Of a stretch of 64,000 nucleotides of DNA, positions 23,879-31,946 are shown one piece after another. Position 1 is the first letter of the stretch; each line of letters begins with the position of its first letter. Location of the stretch: the NCBI RefSeq assembly GCF_003226535.1, contig NZ_QKOB01000003.1, positions 124,001 through 188,000 of the forward strand. Direction: 5' to 3'. The notes below the pieces were generated by a model that ran no database searches, was not told the origin of the DNA, and worked only from the letters and a program-made list of their open reading frames with translations. Both the position numbers and the translations under genes were made by a program. The DNA comes from Meiothermus sp. Pnk-1 (GTDB lineage: Bacteria > Deinococcota > Deinococci > Deinococcales > Thermaceae).

Positions 23879-25116
23879 GGCAAACCAAGCTCCTTCCGAG
23901 CCTTCTCAATCATAGCATGCCCGGTCGGGTCGAAGGCAAACAGCGTACGAGCGGCAAAAGTGTGCGCTGCGAAGCACTCACAGAAGTATTCTTCCCAGTC
24001 ACGCCGTGCCCGCAGGCTGATCGCTGATCCACTCCGATACGCCTCCTGGACCAGGGCGATGAAGCCCTCCCGACCCTTGAGGTCCACGAGCAGGTGGTGG
24101 CCGATCTCGTGAATCAGGGTACGGCGCAGGGCCTCCACCAAAGTTTCTCCGGTCGCTGAGAAGGTCTTGAGGCGGGCCGGACGGAAGTCCTGATTGATCG
24201 TTTGTGCGGGGCGTGCGCTATTGAGCACCAGGTGCTGCTCGTCCTCCAGGTAATACCCCAGAAGCACGTTTTCCCCCTGGCCGGGTAGAGGTTGAATGTC
24301 AAGGACTGCCAGGGGTCGCTTGCGCAGATACTCGCTGAGTCCAGCTTGGGCCAGAGCCCGGTAAACTGCGTTGGTGTCCGCGCTTGAGAGAACGCTTCTG
24401 CCGGCCAAAAACTGTTCCCCTAAGCGAATTTGCTCGGCCCGCATGGAGCCCATCCTATCCTGCTCATACTGAAAGGCCGCCCATAGCTCAGGATCGTAGT
24501 CCGATGCTCTGGGTCGCCATCCTTCCACATCCGGAGGCCTGCCGAAGCCCTCGAGCGGGGGCTGGTCGGGCACGGTCTGGCTGACGCGTCCTCGTGCTTG
24601 CTCCGCCGAGTAGGTCACCAACGCCGTGCGGCAGCGGAAGTGCAGGGGCGGAATATGGTTAGTCCAGAATGGATCATCCGCCGGGCGCACCACCCCGGCG
24701 AGGTTGCGGCAGATGCTGGAGGTGCGGCCATCGAGAACCACCTCGAGGCCCCAGTATGGCCGGGAGTCCCGCAGCTCGTTGGCCGCCCGCCAGCGCCCGG
24801 CCCCGTAGGCCATCTGCAGGTTGGTATCGAAGATGGTCCGCAGGCGGTGGGGGCTCTGCCCTCCCCAGGCCCGGGCTACCTGCTGACTCAGCCTCTCCCG
24901 GAACCTCTCGAAGGTTTCCCCCTCCGCCAGAGCGGCGTCCAGCGCGTTCATGACCTCCTGCACCAGGTCGAGCCGGGCCAAGCCGGCTACGAAGAACGCC
25001 CGCCGGCGGGCGGCGTCGCTCAGGGCACGGAACTCGGGGTCGGTGACGGGGAGCCTCGAGCGGAAGAACTCGAGGGCCGCCTCCGGGTCAACCGCGATGC
25101 TCTCAACCATCCACAT
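23875..25116 (-). CDS. MuF head morphogenesis protein fused to a metallopeptidase-like domain
   Basis: A 413-residue protein. Residues about 1-175 are a Mu gpF/SPP1 gp7-like minor head domain (RLRTIFDTNLQMAYGAGRWR; WGLEVVLDGRTSSICRNLAG; IPPLHFRCRTALVTY). The C-terminal part, beyond about 260, contains HEIGHHLL followed by DWEEYFCECFAAHTF, an HExxH zinc-protease pattern with a downstream Glu. Mu gpF has no such domain. MuF proteins with variable C-terminal effector domains are known as injected toxins; that role here is inference. Confidence 0.8.
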   Translation of the reverse strand: MWMVESIAVDPEAALEFFRSRLPVTDPEFRALSDAARRRAFFVAGLARLDLVQEVMNALDAALAEGETFERFRERLSQQVARAWGGQSPHRLRTIFDTNLQMAYGAGRWRAANELRDSRPYWGLEVVLDGRTSSICRNLAGVVRPADDPFWTNHIPPLHFRCRTALVTYSAEQARGRVSQTVPDQPPLEGFGRPPDVEGWRPRASDYDPELWAAFQYEQDRMGSMRAEQIRLGEQFLAGRSVLSSADTNAVYRALAQAGLSEYLRKRPLAVLDIQPLPGQGENVLLGYYLEDEQHLVLNSARPAQTINQDFRPARLKTFSATGETLVEALRRTLIHEIGHHLLVDLKGREGFIALVQEAYRSGSAISLRARRDWEEYFCECFAAHTFAARTLFAFDPTGHAMIEKARKELGLP

Positions 25117-26671
25117 CGGCGTCTTCTCGCTGGGCTAGCATCCCCGCCAGTTCGGCCAGGGTCACGCCCACCTCCAGCAGACGGCTGAGCTGGGAGACGT
25201 CGAGCTGGGGGAACAGCCGGATGAGGCGCCGCCTGAGGTCGTCGTATCCGTCGGCCTGGCGCACCTGTTCGAGCAGGAGGTCCAGCGGGTCCTTCATGGC
25301 CTCGCTGCCAAGGTTGAGCGCCTGACCTAGGAGCTCGAAGACGTACTGCTGTCCGTTGAGCACTCCACGGCTAGGTCGTGCGGATTCCAGGCTCACGCGG
25401 GTAGCCTCGAGGGGGGTCGGGCGCTGGGCGCCGGGCCGGATCAGGATACGCTCGTTGGCCTGCGGTGCGGGCAGGCCGAACTCCCGCTGCACATAGCTCT
25501 CGGGGATGGGTACGCCCATCTGCTGAAGGAGGTCTAGTGTCTCCGCGCGCTGCTTCTGGTCTTTCTCCTCCTCGAGGATGCCCTGAATCACCGGGGCCAG
25601 CTTTATTCTCTCGATGCCAAAATTGAAGGCGATAAAGGGTTTGGCGAGCTGTTCCCGCAGGGTTTCGCCGAGGGCCAGCGTATCGGCTTCCAGCAGGTCC
25701 ATGCGGGTCTTGAGATGCACCTGTCCGAGGGCCTGGGTGCCGTGCTGGCCTTCGCTCGAGGTGAGGGTCTGTCCCAACACGGCCAGGGTCATCTCGCGGT
25801 TGGCCAGCTCGATCAGCTTTTCATAGACCTCTGGGCCACCCCTTTGCGCAGTCTCGATGATCTCAATCTCGGTATCCTTGCTGATCACTCCGGCAGCGTC
25901 GGTGCCGAGGTTGCGCACGGCGGCCTCCAGGGCATCCCGCTCGTCCTTCCCGGTCGCCGGGTCATACTTGCCCAGTCGATAGGGCTGTCCGTACAGCTCG
26001 CCGTAGGTCAACCAGTCTTTGAGCTCGTAGTGCTTGAAGAGGTACCACCAGGCGGTGGTACGCATCAATCCGGCCCGCGTGGGGGAGCCCGCCCGGGCCC
26101 GGTAGCGGTGCTCGATCACCTGACCGTACTGCGGCAGCATGCCCGTGGGCTCTTCCTGAGTGCGGATCTTAAAGCGCCTGAGGTTGAAGTCGTAGATGAG
26201 ATGCTTAGCCCCAATGTGCTGGAACTGCGTGGGCTGCCACAGCCCGTCTACGCGCTCCCAGACCAACCCCACCATGCTCACGCCCTGCCCCAGGGCATCC
26301 AGCAGGTCCAGCATTAGCCCGCGCCAGGGCATGTCGGTCCACACCTCGCGGAAGGCGTCCGCGTAGCGCCTGGCCTCGCTGCTACTGTCCTTGGGCTCGA
26401 CGCGCCACTCGAGGCCGATGCTGGCCAGCCGGCGATCCTGCATGAGTTTGAGCAGGGTGCCGTCGCGTTCCTCCATCTCCTCAAAAAGTTCAGCTTGGGT
26501 CTCGAGGTAGCCGTCGTCGGCCTCGCGTAGGATCTGGGCCAGGCGCTGCGGGGTCAGGCCCCGCAGCGGGTAGCTGCGCCACCTCGAGTCCAGTCCCAAG
26601 ACCGGCGAGGGGGTCTTGTTGGTAGGGGGGCTGGAACTGATGGGGTTGCCGTACTGGTCGAGGATTGGCAT
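25103..26671 (-). CDS. Portal protein, Mu gp29 family (DUF935)
   Basis: A 522-residue protein with the family features: RGLTPQRLAQILREADDGYL, RDGTLLKLMQDRRLASIGLE, the central LMRTTAWWYLFKHYELKDWL and LTSSEGQHGTQALGQVHLKT. It forms the dodecameric DNA gate of the head. It is the first gene after late cassette 2, and its end overlaps the MuF start by 14 bases. Confidence 0.9.
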   Translation of the reverse strand: MPILDQYGNPISSSPPTNKTPSPVLGLDSRWRSYPLRGLTPQRLAQILREADDGYLETQAELFEEMEERDGTLLKLMQDRRLASIGLEWRVEPKDSSSEARRYADAFREVWTDMPWRGLMLDLLDALGQGVSMVGLVWERVDGLWQPTQFQHIGAKHLIYDFNLRRFKIRTQEEPTGMLPQYGQVIEHRYRARAGSPTRAGLMRTTAWWYLFKHYELKDWLTYGELYGQPYRLGKYDPATGKDERDALEAAVRNLGTDAAGVISKDTEIEIIETAQRGGPEVYEKLIELANREMTLAVLGQTLTSSEGQHGTQALGQVHLKTRMDLLEADTLALGETLREQLAKPFIAFNFGIERIKLAPVIQGILEEEKDQKQRAETLDLLQQMGVPIPESYVQREFGLPAPQANERILIRPGAQRPTPLEATRVSLESARPSRGVLNGQQYVFELLGQALNLGSEAMKDPLDLLLEQVRQADGYDDLRRRLIRLFPQLDVSQLSRLLEVGVTLAELAGMLAQREDADVDG

Positions 26672-26680
26672 AGTCCGCGC

Positions 26681-26744
26681 TCCAAAAAGAAGCAGCCCCC
26701 GAAGGGGCTGCTAGGTTACCGACAGTCTACTTCACTCGTGTGGG
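26681..26744 (-). promoter_or_regulatory. Late leader cassette 2 (before portal)
   Basis: Reading leftward: CCCACAC (26744-26738), 8 bases, TAGACT (26729-26724), GTCGGTA, ACCTAGC, a 9-bp hairpin AGCAGCCCC-TTCG-GGGGCTGCT (26712-26691), then TCTTTTT. TAGACT to the portal start is 53 bases. The -10-like box and hairpin lie between the stop of the upstream gene (26727) and portal. Confidence 0.7.
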
Positions 26745-27185
26745 TTTAGTTGCAGTTCGCCCAGCCTTTTCCAGTTTCGCCCTGAGCCGTTCAATGCGCT
26801 CAGTCCAATCACCATGCCATCGTTGTCGGCGTGCCTCAATGCTGAAACTTAGGGCCTCCTCGAGCTGTCCCTGCTTTTCCAAAACGATCACCAAGCGCTC
26901 AAACCCCGGGTGACGGACGCCCGTCGCGCCACCCCTGCCGTATTTCCTGCGCATCGCCTCACGAACTTGGGGGGCAATTGCTACCATTGAACGCGCGGTC
27001 CCCAGGGCAGCTTCCAGCATCCCTGGCCGGTCACGGTGCTTGTACTGGAGCTCCATAAGGTCCATCAAGGCAAAGTGTCGTTCCAGGACGCCCGAGGCTG
27101 TTTGCGCAGCCCGCTTCGCCAGCTCGAGTTGGCGATCAAGGTCAATGGGATCCACGTTGGTCAGTATATGTCCAACCTGGCTCAC
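26727..27185 (-). CDS. Phage protein of unknown function, helical
   Basis: A 152-residue, Arg- and Glu-rich, largely helical protein (QLELAKRAAQTASGVLERHF; HPGFERLVIVLEKQGQLEEA). The pattern of paired helices recalls TPR-like phage proteins. It lies between terminase and portal, at the end of the block driven by late cassette 1. No function assigned. Confidence 0.5.
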   Translation of the reverse strand: MSQVGHILTNVDPIDLDRQLELAKRAAQTASGVLERHFALMDLMELQYKHRDRPGMLEAALGTARSMVAIAPQVREAMRRKYGRGGATGVRHPGFERLVIVLEKQGQLEEALSFSIEARRQRWHGDWTERIERLRAKLEKAGRTATKPTRVK

Positions 27186-27310
27186 GCTTTCTGTCAGAAC
27201 TCCCCAGGCATTAGGAGCCTTTTTACGGGGCTCCGTGGGCAGGCCGGTCCAACCACCGGCCCCCCGCGTGCCGGGGCATTTGCCGCCCCATCGGCGGGCC
27301 AGCGGGCCGC

Positions 27311-28591
27311 TCAGTACAGCCCCTCGTGGCCACCAAACCGGCCCTTCAAGACCGTGCGATATTCCACCGGCCCCCTCGGGCGGGTCGCCGCGTGCATGGC
27401 CAGCGCCTTAGCCCAGAAGTGGTCGGCGTGGCCCTGCTCGTTGCGCTCGGCATCATAGCGCACGTTGCCCGCACTGGTGACGATGCGCTTTACCGAGTGA
27501 ATGGATTCTCGCAACGATTGGTTGTTGGCCGGAATGCGCACCTTGCGGTCCTCGAAGGCCAGCCGCAGGCTTTGAGCGAGGTCGGCCTTGACCTCGAGGT
27601 TGAACTCCACCGGCTCGACCCTCCAGCCGAACTTGCGCCGGGCCTCCTCCGCCAGCATCATGCCCAGGCCGGTGGCGTCGATCGCGGCGCGGCGGACACG
27701 TGGCAAGTAGCTCAGCAGCACCTCGAGCTGGGTGGCGAAGGGGGTGCTCCGCAGCTCGATGATCTTGCGGCAGTAGGCCACGTCACCCACGATCTCATCA
27801 ATCCAGATCACCGTGAGGTCGCGCCGACGCCCAATGTCCATGCCCAGGTAGGCGCGGTCAGGGTCCCATTCCTCGGCCAGGCAGCCCGCGGATTCAGCGG
27901 CCAGGATCAGGTCGTAGGGGATGAAGGCCGTGCTCTCCTCCACGAACTCCAGGAGATACTCCTGCTGCCAGGCGATGGGATCGGCGATAGCCTCCCGCAG
28001 TTCCTCCGGGTCAATTTGCAGCCCCTGAGCAACCGCGTCGTAGATGGTGACCCGATGGCGGCTCCAGATCTCTCCCCCGCGCTCCCAGAGCTGGAAGAAC
28101 ATGTTTCCCTTGCCGTTGGGCGTGCTCACGATGCGGATTCGGTAGCTGGGATTGCGGGTGATGGTGGGGAACAACGCCGTCCAGATCGCCTTGGAGTCCT
28201 TATGGAAGGCGAACTCGTCCAGGAAGACGTTACCCGAGTAGCCGCGAGCGGTGTCGGGGTTGGCCGGGAGGAAGATGTGCCGCGAGCCGTTGGGGAGGCG
28301 AAGCTGGAGCTGAGTGTACTTCTCCCCGCTATCGGCCAGGAAGTAGTCCTCCATCGCCTCGGCAGCGATGCGGTAGGCTTCGAGGTGGAGCTTGGCCTTC
28401 TCGGCGAGCTCGAGGCTCTGCCGTTCTCCACGGCTGAGATAGATCCACAACGCCCTGCGCTCGAGGGAGTCATCCACCGTCTCGAGCGTCCCCGCGAAGC
28501 TTTTCCCGCTCTGGCGCGACCACATGCCGATCTTGAATCGAGATTTGTCCTCGATCCAGAGCTTCTGGTAGGGCAGAAGAATCCCACTCAT
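27311..28591 (-). CDS. Terminase large subunit (Mu gp28-like)
   Basis: A 426-residue protein. ATPase: Walker A-like SRQSGKS near residue 30 and Walker B NVFLDEFAFH near 125. RNase H-like nuclease: LGMDIGRRRDLTVIW near 250, AAIDATGLGMML near 305 and a terminal DHFWAKALAMH. These are the expected acidic residues. It packages phage DNA from host-integrated copies in headful mode by analogy with Mu. The 125 bases downstream hold two small hairpins but no gene. Confidence 0.9.
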   Translation of the reverse strand: MSGILLPYQKLWIEDKSRFKIGMWSRQSGKSFAGTLETVDDSLERRALWIYLSRGERQSLELAEKAKLHLEAYRIAAEAMEDYFLADSGEKYTQLQLRLPNGSRHIFLPANPDTARGYSGNVFLDEFAFHKDSKAIWTALFPTITRNPSYRIRIVSTPNGKGNMFFQLWERGGEIWSRHRVTIYDAVAQGLQIDPEELREAIADPIAWQQEYLLEFVEESTAFIPYDLILAAESAGCLAEEWDPDRAYLGMDIGRRRDLTVIWIDEIVGDVAYCRKIIELRSTPFATQLEVLLSYLPRVRRAAIDATGLGMMLAEEARRKFGWRVEPVEFNLEVKADLAQSLRLAFEDRKVRIPANNQSLRESIHSVKRIVTSAGNVRYDAERNEQGHADHFWAKALAMHAATRPRGPVEYRTVLKGRFGGHEGLY

Positions 28592-28818
28592 GGCCGCACC
28601 GGGGTGTGGCCTCCTCCCCCCACTTTAGTGGGGGGCAATATAGCCTCCACACTCCCTTTTCTGTAATCAGCCGAGAAGCGTACGTAATCGATGATGAATA
28701 GATCGGCTGGTATGCCCCCACGCGACAGCCACACATACCAGAAGGCGCGACGGAAGGCACGGCCCCTATAGACCTTCAGCTCGATATTGCCGTTAGTGGC
28801 GGTATTGGGGTCCGACAT
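28588..28818 (-). CDS. Small phage protein, possibly beta-sandwich
   Basis: A 76-residue protein whose stop overlaps the terminase start (ATGA). IELKVYRGRAFRRAFWYVWL and DYVRFSADYRKGSVEAILPP loosely resemble the short beta domain of baseplate upper proteins. Function unknown. Confidence 0.45.
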   Translation of the reverse strand: MSDPNTATNGNIELKVYRGRAFRRAFWYVWLSRGGIPADLFIIDYVRFSADYRKGSVEAILPPTKVGGGGHTPVRP

Positions 28819-28823
28819 AGCAC

Positions 28824-29366
28824 TTAGGGGGTGATGCCGTAGAGCTCCTCGCGGATGACCCGAAGCACCTCGGGCGTAATGCCCGACTGCTTAGAGAGCT
28901 TTTCCTCGACTTTCTTGGCCACGTCCTCGGTAAGCAGGCGTTCGGTCTTCTCCAGGCGCAGTGCGACTTCGGCCGAACGCACCGCGAGGTTGAGCGCCTT
29001 GATGGGGTCGAGGTCCTCGAGCTCGGTATCCTCGAGCAGCCGGAGCGCCTTGTGGGCGATGACGTTAACCACGGCGCTGTGCAGGGAGAGCTGCTTGCCG
29101 GTGGCCCTGGAAATGGCGTCCATGACCTGCTGGGTCTCGAGCGCCTGACCCAGGGCAGGCAGCAGGTGGTTGTTCCGATGGCGCGAGAGCCCGCCTACGC
29201 TGATGTCCAGGCCCTCCGTAGCCGCCCACTGCACGATCTCCTCGTATTTGTAGGACATACCGCCCGGCTTGCGCTCCTCGCCCAGCAGCCGGGCGTCGAT
29301 CCGCTCCCGCAGACTGGATTGGCAGATCTTGCAGCGGGTAGAAGTGACATAAATCATCGCAGCCAT
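28824..29366 (-). CDS. Terminase small subunit-like (Mu gp27, DUF3486)
   Basis: About 180 residues. A CKIC pair near the start is followed by YEEIVQWAATEGLDISVGGL and SRHRNNH, the helix-turn-helix of the Mu small terminase family, then a helical C-terminal half. A GGGGG sits before ATG 29366; a second ATG at 29357 overlaps the upstream stop. It lies two genes before the large subunit, as expected. Confidence 0.75.
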   Translation of the reverse strand: MAAMIYVTSTRCKICQSSLRERIDARLLGEERKPGGMSYKYEEIVQWAATEGLDISVGGLSRHRNNHLLPALGQALETQQVMDAISRATGKQLSLHSAVVNVIAHKALRLLEDTELEDLDPIKALNLAVRSAEVALRLEKTERLLTEDVAKKVEEKLSKQSGITPEVLRVIREELYGITP

Positions 29367-29545
29367 CCCCCGATCGCCACCAGCAGGGTTGTGGCTCGTA
29401 CAACCCAGGCCAGCCAACGACGTCGCGTATGGTCGGCCTCGAGCAGTTTCACCAGGCGGCCCATATCGGCCTCGATAGCCGACAGCCGCACATCCGTCGC
29501 AGTACGTAGCGCTCGGAGTTCTTGCTCAAGGCGCTCCGCGTTCAC
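29354..29545 (-). CDS. Small membrane protein, lysis or spanin candidate
   Basis: A 63-residue protein: a coiled-coil stretch (LEQELRALRTATDVRLSAIE) and one membrane helix at the C-terminus (WLAWVVRATTLLVAIGGW). Its start overlaps the upstream stop (ATGA). The late-operon position suggests lysis, but there is no specific motif. Confidence 0.5.
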   Translation of the reverse strand: MNAERLEQELRALRTATDVRLSAIEADMGRLVKLLEADHTRRRWLAWVVRATTLLVAIGGWLR

Positions 29546-29886
29546 CGTCGCACCCGCACCAAGACGCCGGGATCCGTCGTGGTCCCGTCATTAACATCGA
29601 TTCCCGCTGGCAGGAGCCGCACCCACTCGAACGACCCCGAGCCATCCATTTTCCAGCCCACCTGGACATACTGCTTGCCCTCGAGGTAGCGCAGGGCATT
29701 GTGGAGTTCAGCATCAGCGGGCAGGCTCCGTAGCTCCTCGAGCGTGCGGGTCAGCTCGTAATGCCCAATGCAGTAGGGATCGTCGGGATTGAGGGCATCG
29801 CCCTCAGCGGCGACGTGGATCACATAGAGGATCAACCCTCGCAGCATCCGGGCACGTTTGGGGTCACGCTTTTGAAACACGCTCAT
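29542..29886 (-). CDS. Winged-helix-like phage protein (Mu-type late region)
   Basis: A 114-residue protein. ARMLRGLILYVIHVAAEGDA, then LRYLEGKQYVQVGWKMDGSG and RLLPAGIDVNDGTTTDPGV fit a winged-helix fold frequently found just upstream of terminase genes in Mu-like phages. Whether it regulates or is structural is unknown. Confidence 0.6.
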   Translation of the reverse strand: MSVFQKRDPKRARMLRGLILYVIHVAAEGDALNPDDPYCIGHYELTRTLEELRSLPADAELHNALRYLEGKQYVQVGWKMDGSGSFEWVRLLPAGIDVNDGTTTDPGVLVRVRR

Positions 29887-29904
29887 CGTCGTTTTCCCTC
29901 CGTA

Positions 29905-30162
29905 TTACTTGATCCACCCAGCAACCGTGCTCCTGATGTCGATAATGCCTATCAGCAGGGCCAGCACGAGCACCAGTAGCCTGAAAAACCACTCCGTTTG
30001 CCACCAGCGCAGTGTGGGCTTTTCCTTGGCTTCAATCTTGCGGATGAGCTTGATCGTGAGCAGTTTTTCCCGCAATCGGTCGAGGTGATCCGGGTTAGTA
30101 CCGGGCGACTTTTCCAATTCTGCGAGCATACCCTCAACCAACTCGAGTTCCAGATCATCCAC
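29905..30162 (-). CDS. Small membrane protein, holin candidate
   Basis: An 85-residue protein from GTG 30162 with GGGAGG five bases upstream. An acidic helical N-terminal half precedes one strong membrane helix (FFRLLVLVLALLIGIIDI). First gene after late cassette 1. Holin is a guess from size, position and topology. Confidence 0.5.
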   Translation of the reverse strand: MDDLELELVEGMLAELEKSPGTNPDHLDRLREKLLTIKLIRKIEAKEKPTLRWWQTEWFFRLLVLVLALLIGIIDIRSTVAGWIK

Positions 30163-30177
30163 CGCGCCTCCCGGGCC

Positions 30178-30238
30178 AAAGAAAAGCAGCCCCCGAGGGG
30201 GCTACCAGGTTAAGGCTAGTGTAACAGGTCAGGCTGGG
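30178..30238 (-). promoter_or_regulatory. Late leader cassette 1 (before the lysis/terminase block)
   Basis: Reading leftward: CCCAGCC (30238-30232), 8 bases, TACACT (30223-30218), AGCCTTA, ACCTGGT, hairpin AGCCCC-CTCG-GGGGCT (30203-30188), then CTTTTCTTT. TACACT to the GTG of the next gene is 56 bases. It lies 15 bases from an internal transposase-type site (30253-30271). Confidence 0.7.
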
Positions 30239-30252
30239 AAAGCGGGAGGTTT

Positions 30253-30281
30253 TGACAAATAGCGTGGATCAGGTTGGACAT
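30253..30281 (+). repeat. Internal copy of the prophage-end site
   Basis: TGACAAATAGCGTGGATCA (30253-30271) has the orientation of the right-end sites, and TCAGGTTGGACAT of the second motif overlaps its end at the usual 22-base offset. It lies at the boundary between early and late genes, overlapping the 3' end of the gene at 30269 by a few bases. Confidence 0.75.
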
Positions 30282-30661
30282 GGCCGCAACAACCGCCCCA
30301 GCTTGAGCGCCAGCTCAGCCAGCGACTCGGATACGTTAGCCCGCTCGACGCGACCCCGGTCACGCCGCGCCCGGAACACCGCCCGGTAGCGGGTGGTCGC
30401 CAGGTGCTCCTCCAACTCCTCTCGCTCCCAGGGCTCGAGGTTATCCAGAAAGCGCTCCATGTCCCACCGCCACAGCCGCAGGGTCTCGGCCTGGATCAGG
30501 CCGGGCACCGGGCGCACGTGCACCTCAAGGTAGCTGGCACGGTGAGGATTGTGCCCCCCCAGCACCTTGACCCAGGTCTTGCGCTCGTGCGCCACCATCC
30601 ACAAGGCGTGCATGGCCCACTCGGCCCGCCACATCGCCACCGGGTTCGAGCTCCCCCTCAC
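30269..30661 (-). CDS. Early phage protein, function unknown
   Basis: A 130-residue protein from GTG 30661, overlapping the upstream stop (GTGA). Basic and aromatic N-terminal half (MHALWMVAHERKTWVKVLGG, PHRASYLEVHVRPV) and a helical C-terminal half. Last gene of the early operon. A late-gene activator or antiterminator would be expected near this position, but nothing in the sequence proves it. Confidence 0.5.
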   Translation of the reverse strand: MRGSSNPVAMWRAEWAMHALWMVAHERKTWVKVLGGHNPHRASYLEVHVRPVPGLIQAETLRLWRWDMERFLDNLEPWEREELEEHLATTRYRAVFRARRDRGRVERANVSESLAELALKLGRLLRPCPT

Positions 30662-31446
30662 CGGCGCACCTCCTGCCAGACACGCCCGGTCCACTCCACG
30701 AGGCCCAGGTCGCGCAGCTTGGCCAGCCGCCGATCGGCTGTCTCCTTCGAGCGCCCGATGGCCTCCGCCAGCTCCTTGGCCTCAATGCTGCCCCCTCTGG
30801 CCCGGATCACCTCGAGGGCCTGGGTCAGGTTAGGCGCCAGGGTCAGGCGGGTGGTGGTCTCCTCCACCCGGTGGTGGTGCTCGAGTTGGCTCATGAATCC
30901 GGGGGCAGGATTGACCGGGGTCATGACCTGGGGCGTCACCTCGGTCACTGCTTGGGTCATGGGCATGACCGGGGTAGGTCGTCGGGGTTTCGGTTTTGTA
31001 ACCGGGGTCATGACCTGGGGTGTCGCCTCGGTCACCGCTTGGGACATATGGAGTAGCCCCCCGATGACCTTGCCGATGACCAGCCCGGCCAGGGGAAACG
31101 CGCTCGCGGCCAGTAGGGTCAACCACCACTCGAGCCCCCACAACTCTGAGGGGGCTGCCAGCCACATCGAACGCCAGTTGCCGACGAACACGATCAGTAA
31201 AAACGCGATGTTGCCCCAGAAGGCGTAGCAGGCGACCTCCTGCTTTTGGTAGATGCGGGAAACCATGCCAGTGGACAACACGAAGAGCTCCAATGCCACG
31301 GCAATACTCCAGGCAATGCCGGGCGGCAGGCTGCCGTTGTACTGGGCATAGAACGCGGCGAGGTGCGGGGTGGAAACCACGGCAGCCAGCACGTAGATGC
31401 CCAGCAGGGCGACGATGATCAAGCGGGTATGGTCAAGCCGGGGCAT
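30658..31446 (-). CDS. Membrane-anchored winged-helix regulator (putative)
   Basis: A 262-residue protein. Residues 1-150 hold four membrane helices (LIIVALLGIYVLAAVVS; GIAWSIAVALELFVLSTGMV; AFWGNIAFLLIVFVGNW; LLAASAFPLAGLVIGKVIGG). A Pro/Thr-rich linker carries the repeat QAVTE(A/V)TPQVMTPV twice. The C-terminal 70 residues are a winged-helix domain (IEAKELAEAIGRSKETADRR). The layout resembles DUF2637-type plasmid proteins and ToxR-like factors with inverted order. Unusual for a phage early gene. Confidence 0.65.
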   Translation of the reverse strand: MPRLDHTRLIIVALLGIYVLAAVVSTPHLAAFYAQYNGSLPPGIAWSIAVALELFVLSTGMVSRIYQKQEVACYAFWGNIAFLLIVFVGNWRSMWLAAPSELWGLEWWLTLLAASAFPLAGLVIGKVIGGLLHMSQAVTEATPQVMTPVTKPKPRRPTPVMPMTQAVTEVTPQVMTPVNPAPGFMSQLEHHHRVEETTTRLTLAPNLTQALEVIRARGGSIEAKELAEAIGRSKETADRRLAKLRDLGLVEWTGRVWQEVRR

Positions 31447-31705
31447 CCCATTCCTCCATTGGTGGCACGGGCCTGAGTTCTGGGAAGGCGGCGTTGATGG
31501 CCTGGCGAGCCTCCTCCGCCGTGGGGAAGACGTATTGGGGCACGTGGTAAACGGTGTAGTAGGGCTGCACGTCGTCGCCAAGGCGGGTCATGCAGATGCA
31601 CCACACCAGCCCCACCCAACCACTCTGGCGAGGGTCGTAGGCGACGGATAGGTAGTACTGCTGATCGTTGAGGTAGGGGATGTTATTCCGCTTGATCCTG
31701 ATCAC
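31433..31705 (-). CDS. Early phage protein, function unknown
   Basis: A 90-residue protein from GTG 31705 with AAGGAGAT upstream. Tyr- and Trp-rich (DQQYYLSVAYDPRQSGWVGL), probably a small beta fold. Overlaps both neighbours (by 23 and 14 bases). No family recognised. Confidence 0.5.
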   Translation of the reverse strand: MIRIKRNNIPYLNDQQYYLSVAYDPRQSGWVGLVWCICMTRLGDDVQPYYTVYHVPQYVFPTAEEARQAINAAFPELRPVPPMEEWDAPA

Positions 31706-31946
31706 GTCGCATCTCCTTTTCGAGGCGCTCCAGACGGACTTTCATCGCCTCGGCGGTGGCGATAGCCCGCTCGAGGTCTCCCTGCTGGGCAATGATCTGA
31801 CGCACCCGGTCGAAGGCGGGGGTGGGGTCGATGACCCCACCCTCCTGCATGACCTGGCGCAGTTCGGTCCGGTAGCAGTCGATGATCTCGGCGATCTCCA
31901 ACAGGGCGCTACGGCGTCCGATGGGGTCAGGGGTTATGGTGATCAT
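31683..31946 (-). CDS. Early phage protein, helical
   Basis: An 87-residue charged helical protein (ALLEIAEIIDCYRTELRQVM; ATAEAMKVRLERLEKEMRRD), probably coiled coil at the end. ATGA overlap with the upstream gene. Function unknown. Confidence 0.5.
   Translation of the reverse strand: MITITPDPIGRRSALLEIAEIIDCYRTELRQVMQEGGVIDPTPAFDRVRQIIAQQGDLERAIATAEAMKVRLERLEKEMRRDQDQAE

Noticed and set aside
23605-30210. The three left-arm hairpins as plain end-of-operon terminators
   Set aside because: Each follows a conserved CCCAGC-N8-TANACT box at fixed distance and is followed within 20-35 bases by a start codon without another promoter. A leader role explains more, though termination of upstream transcripts remains possible as well.
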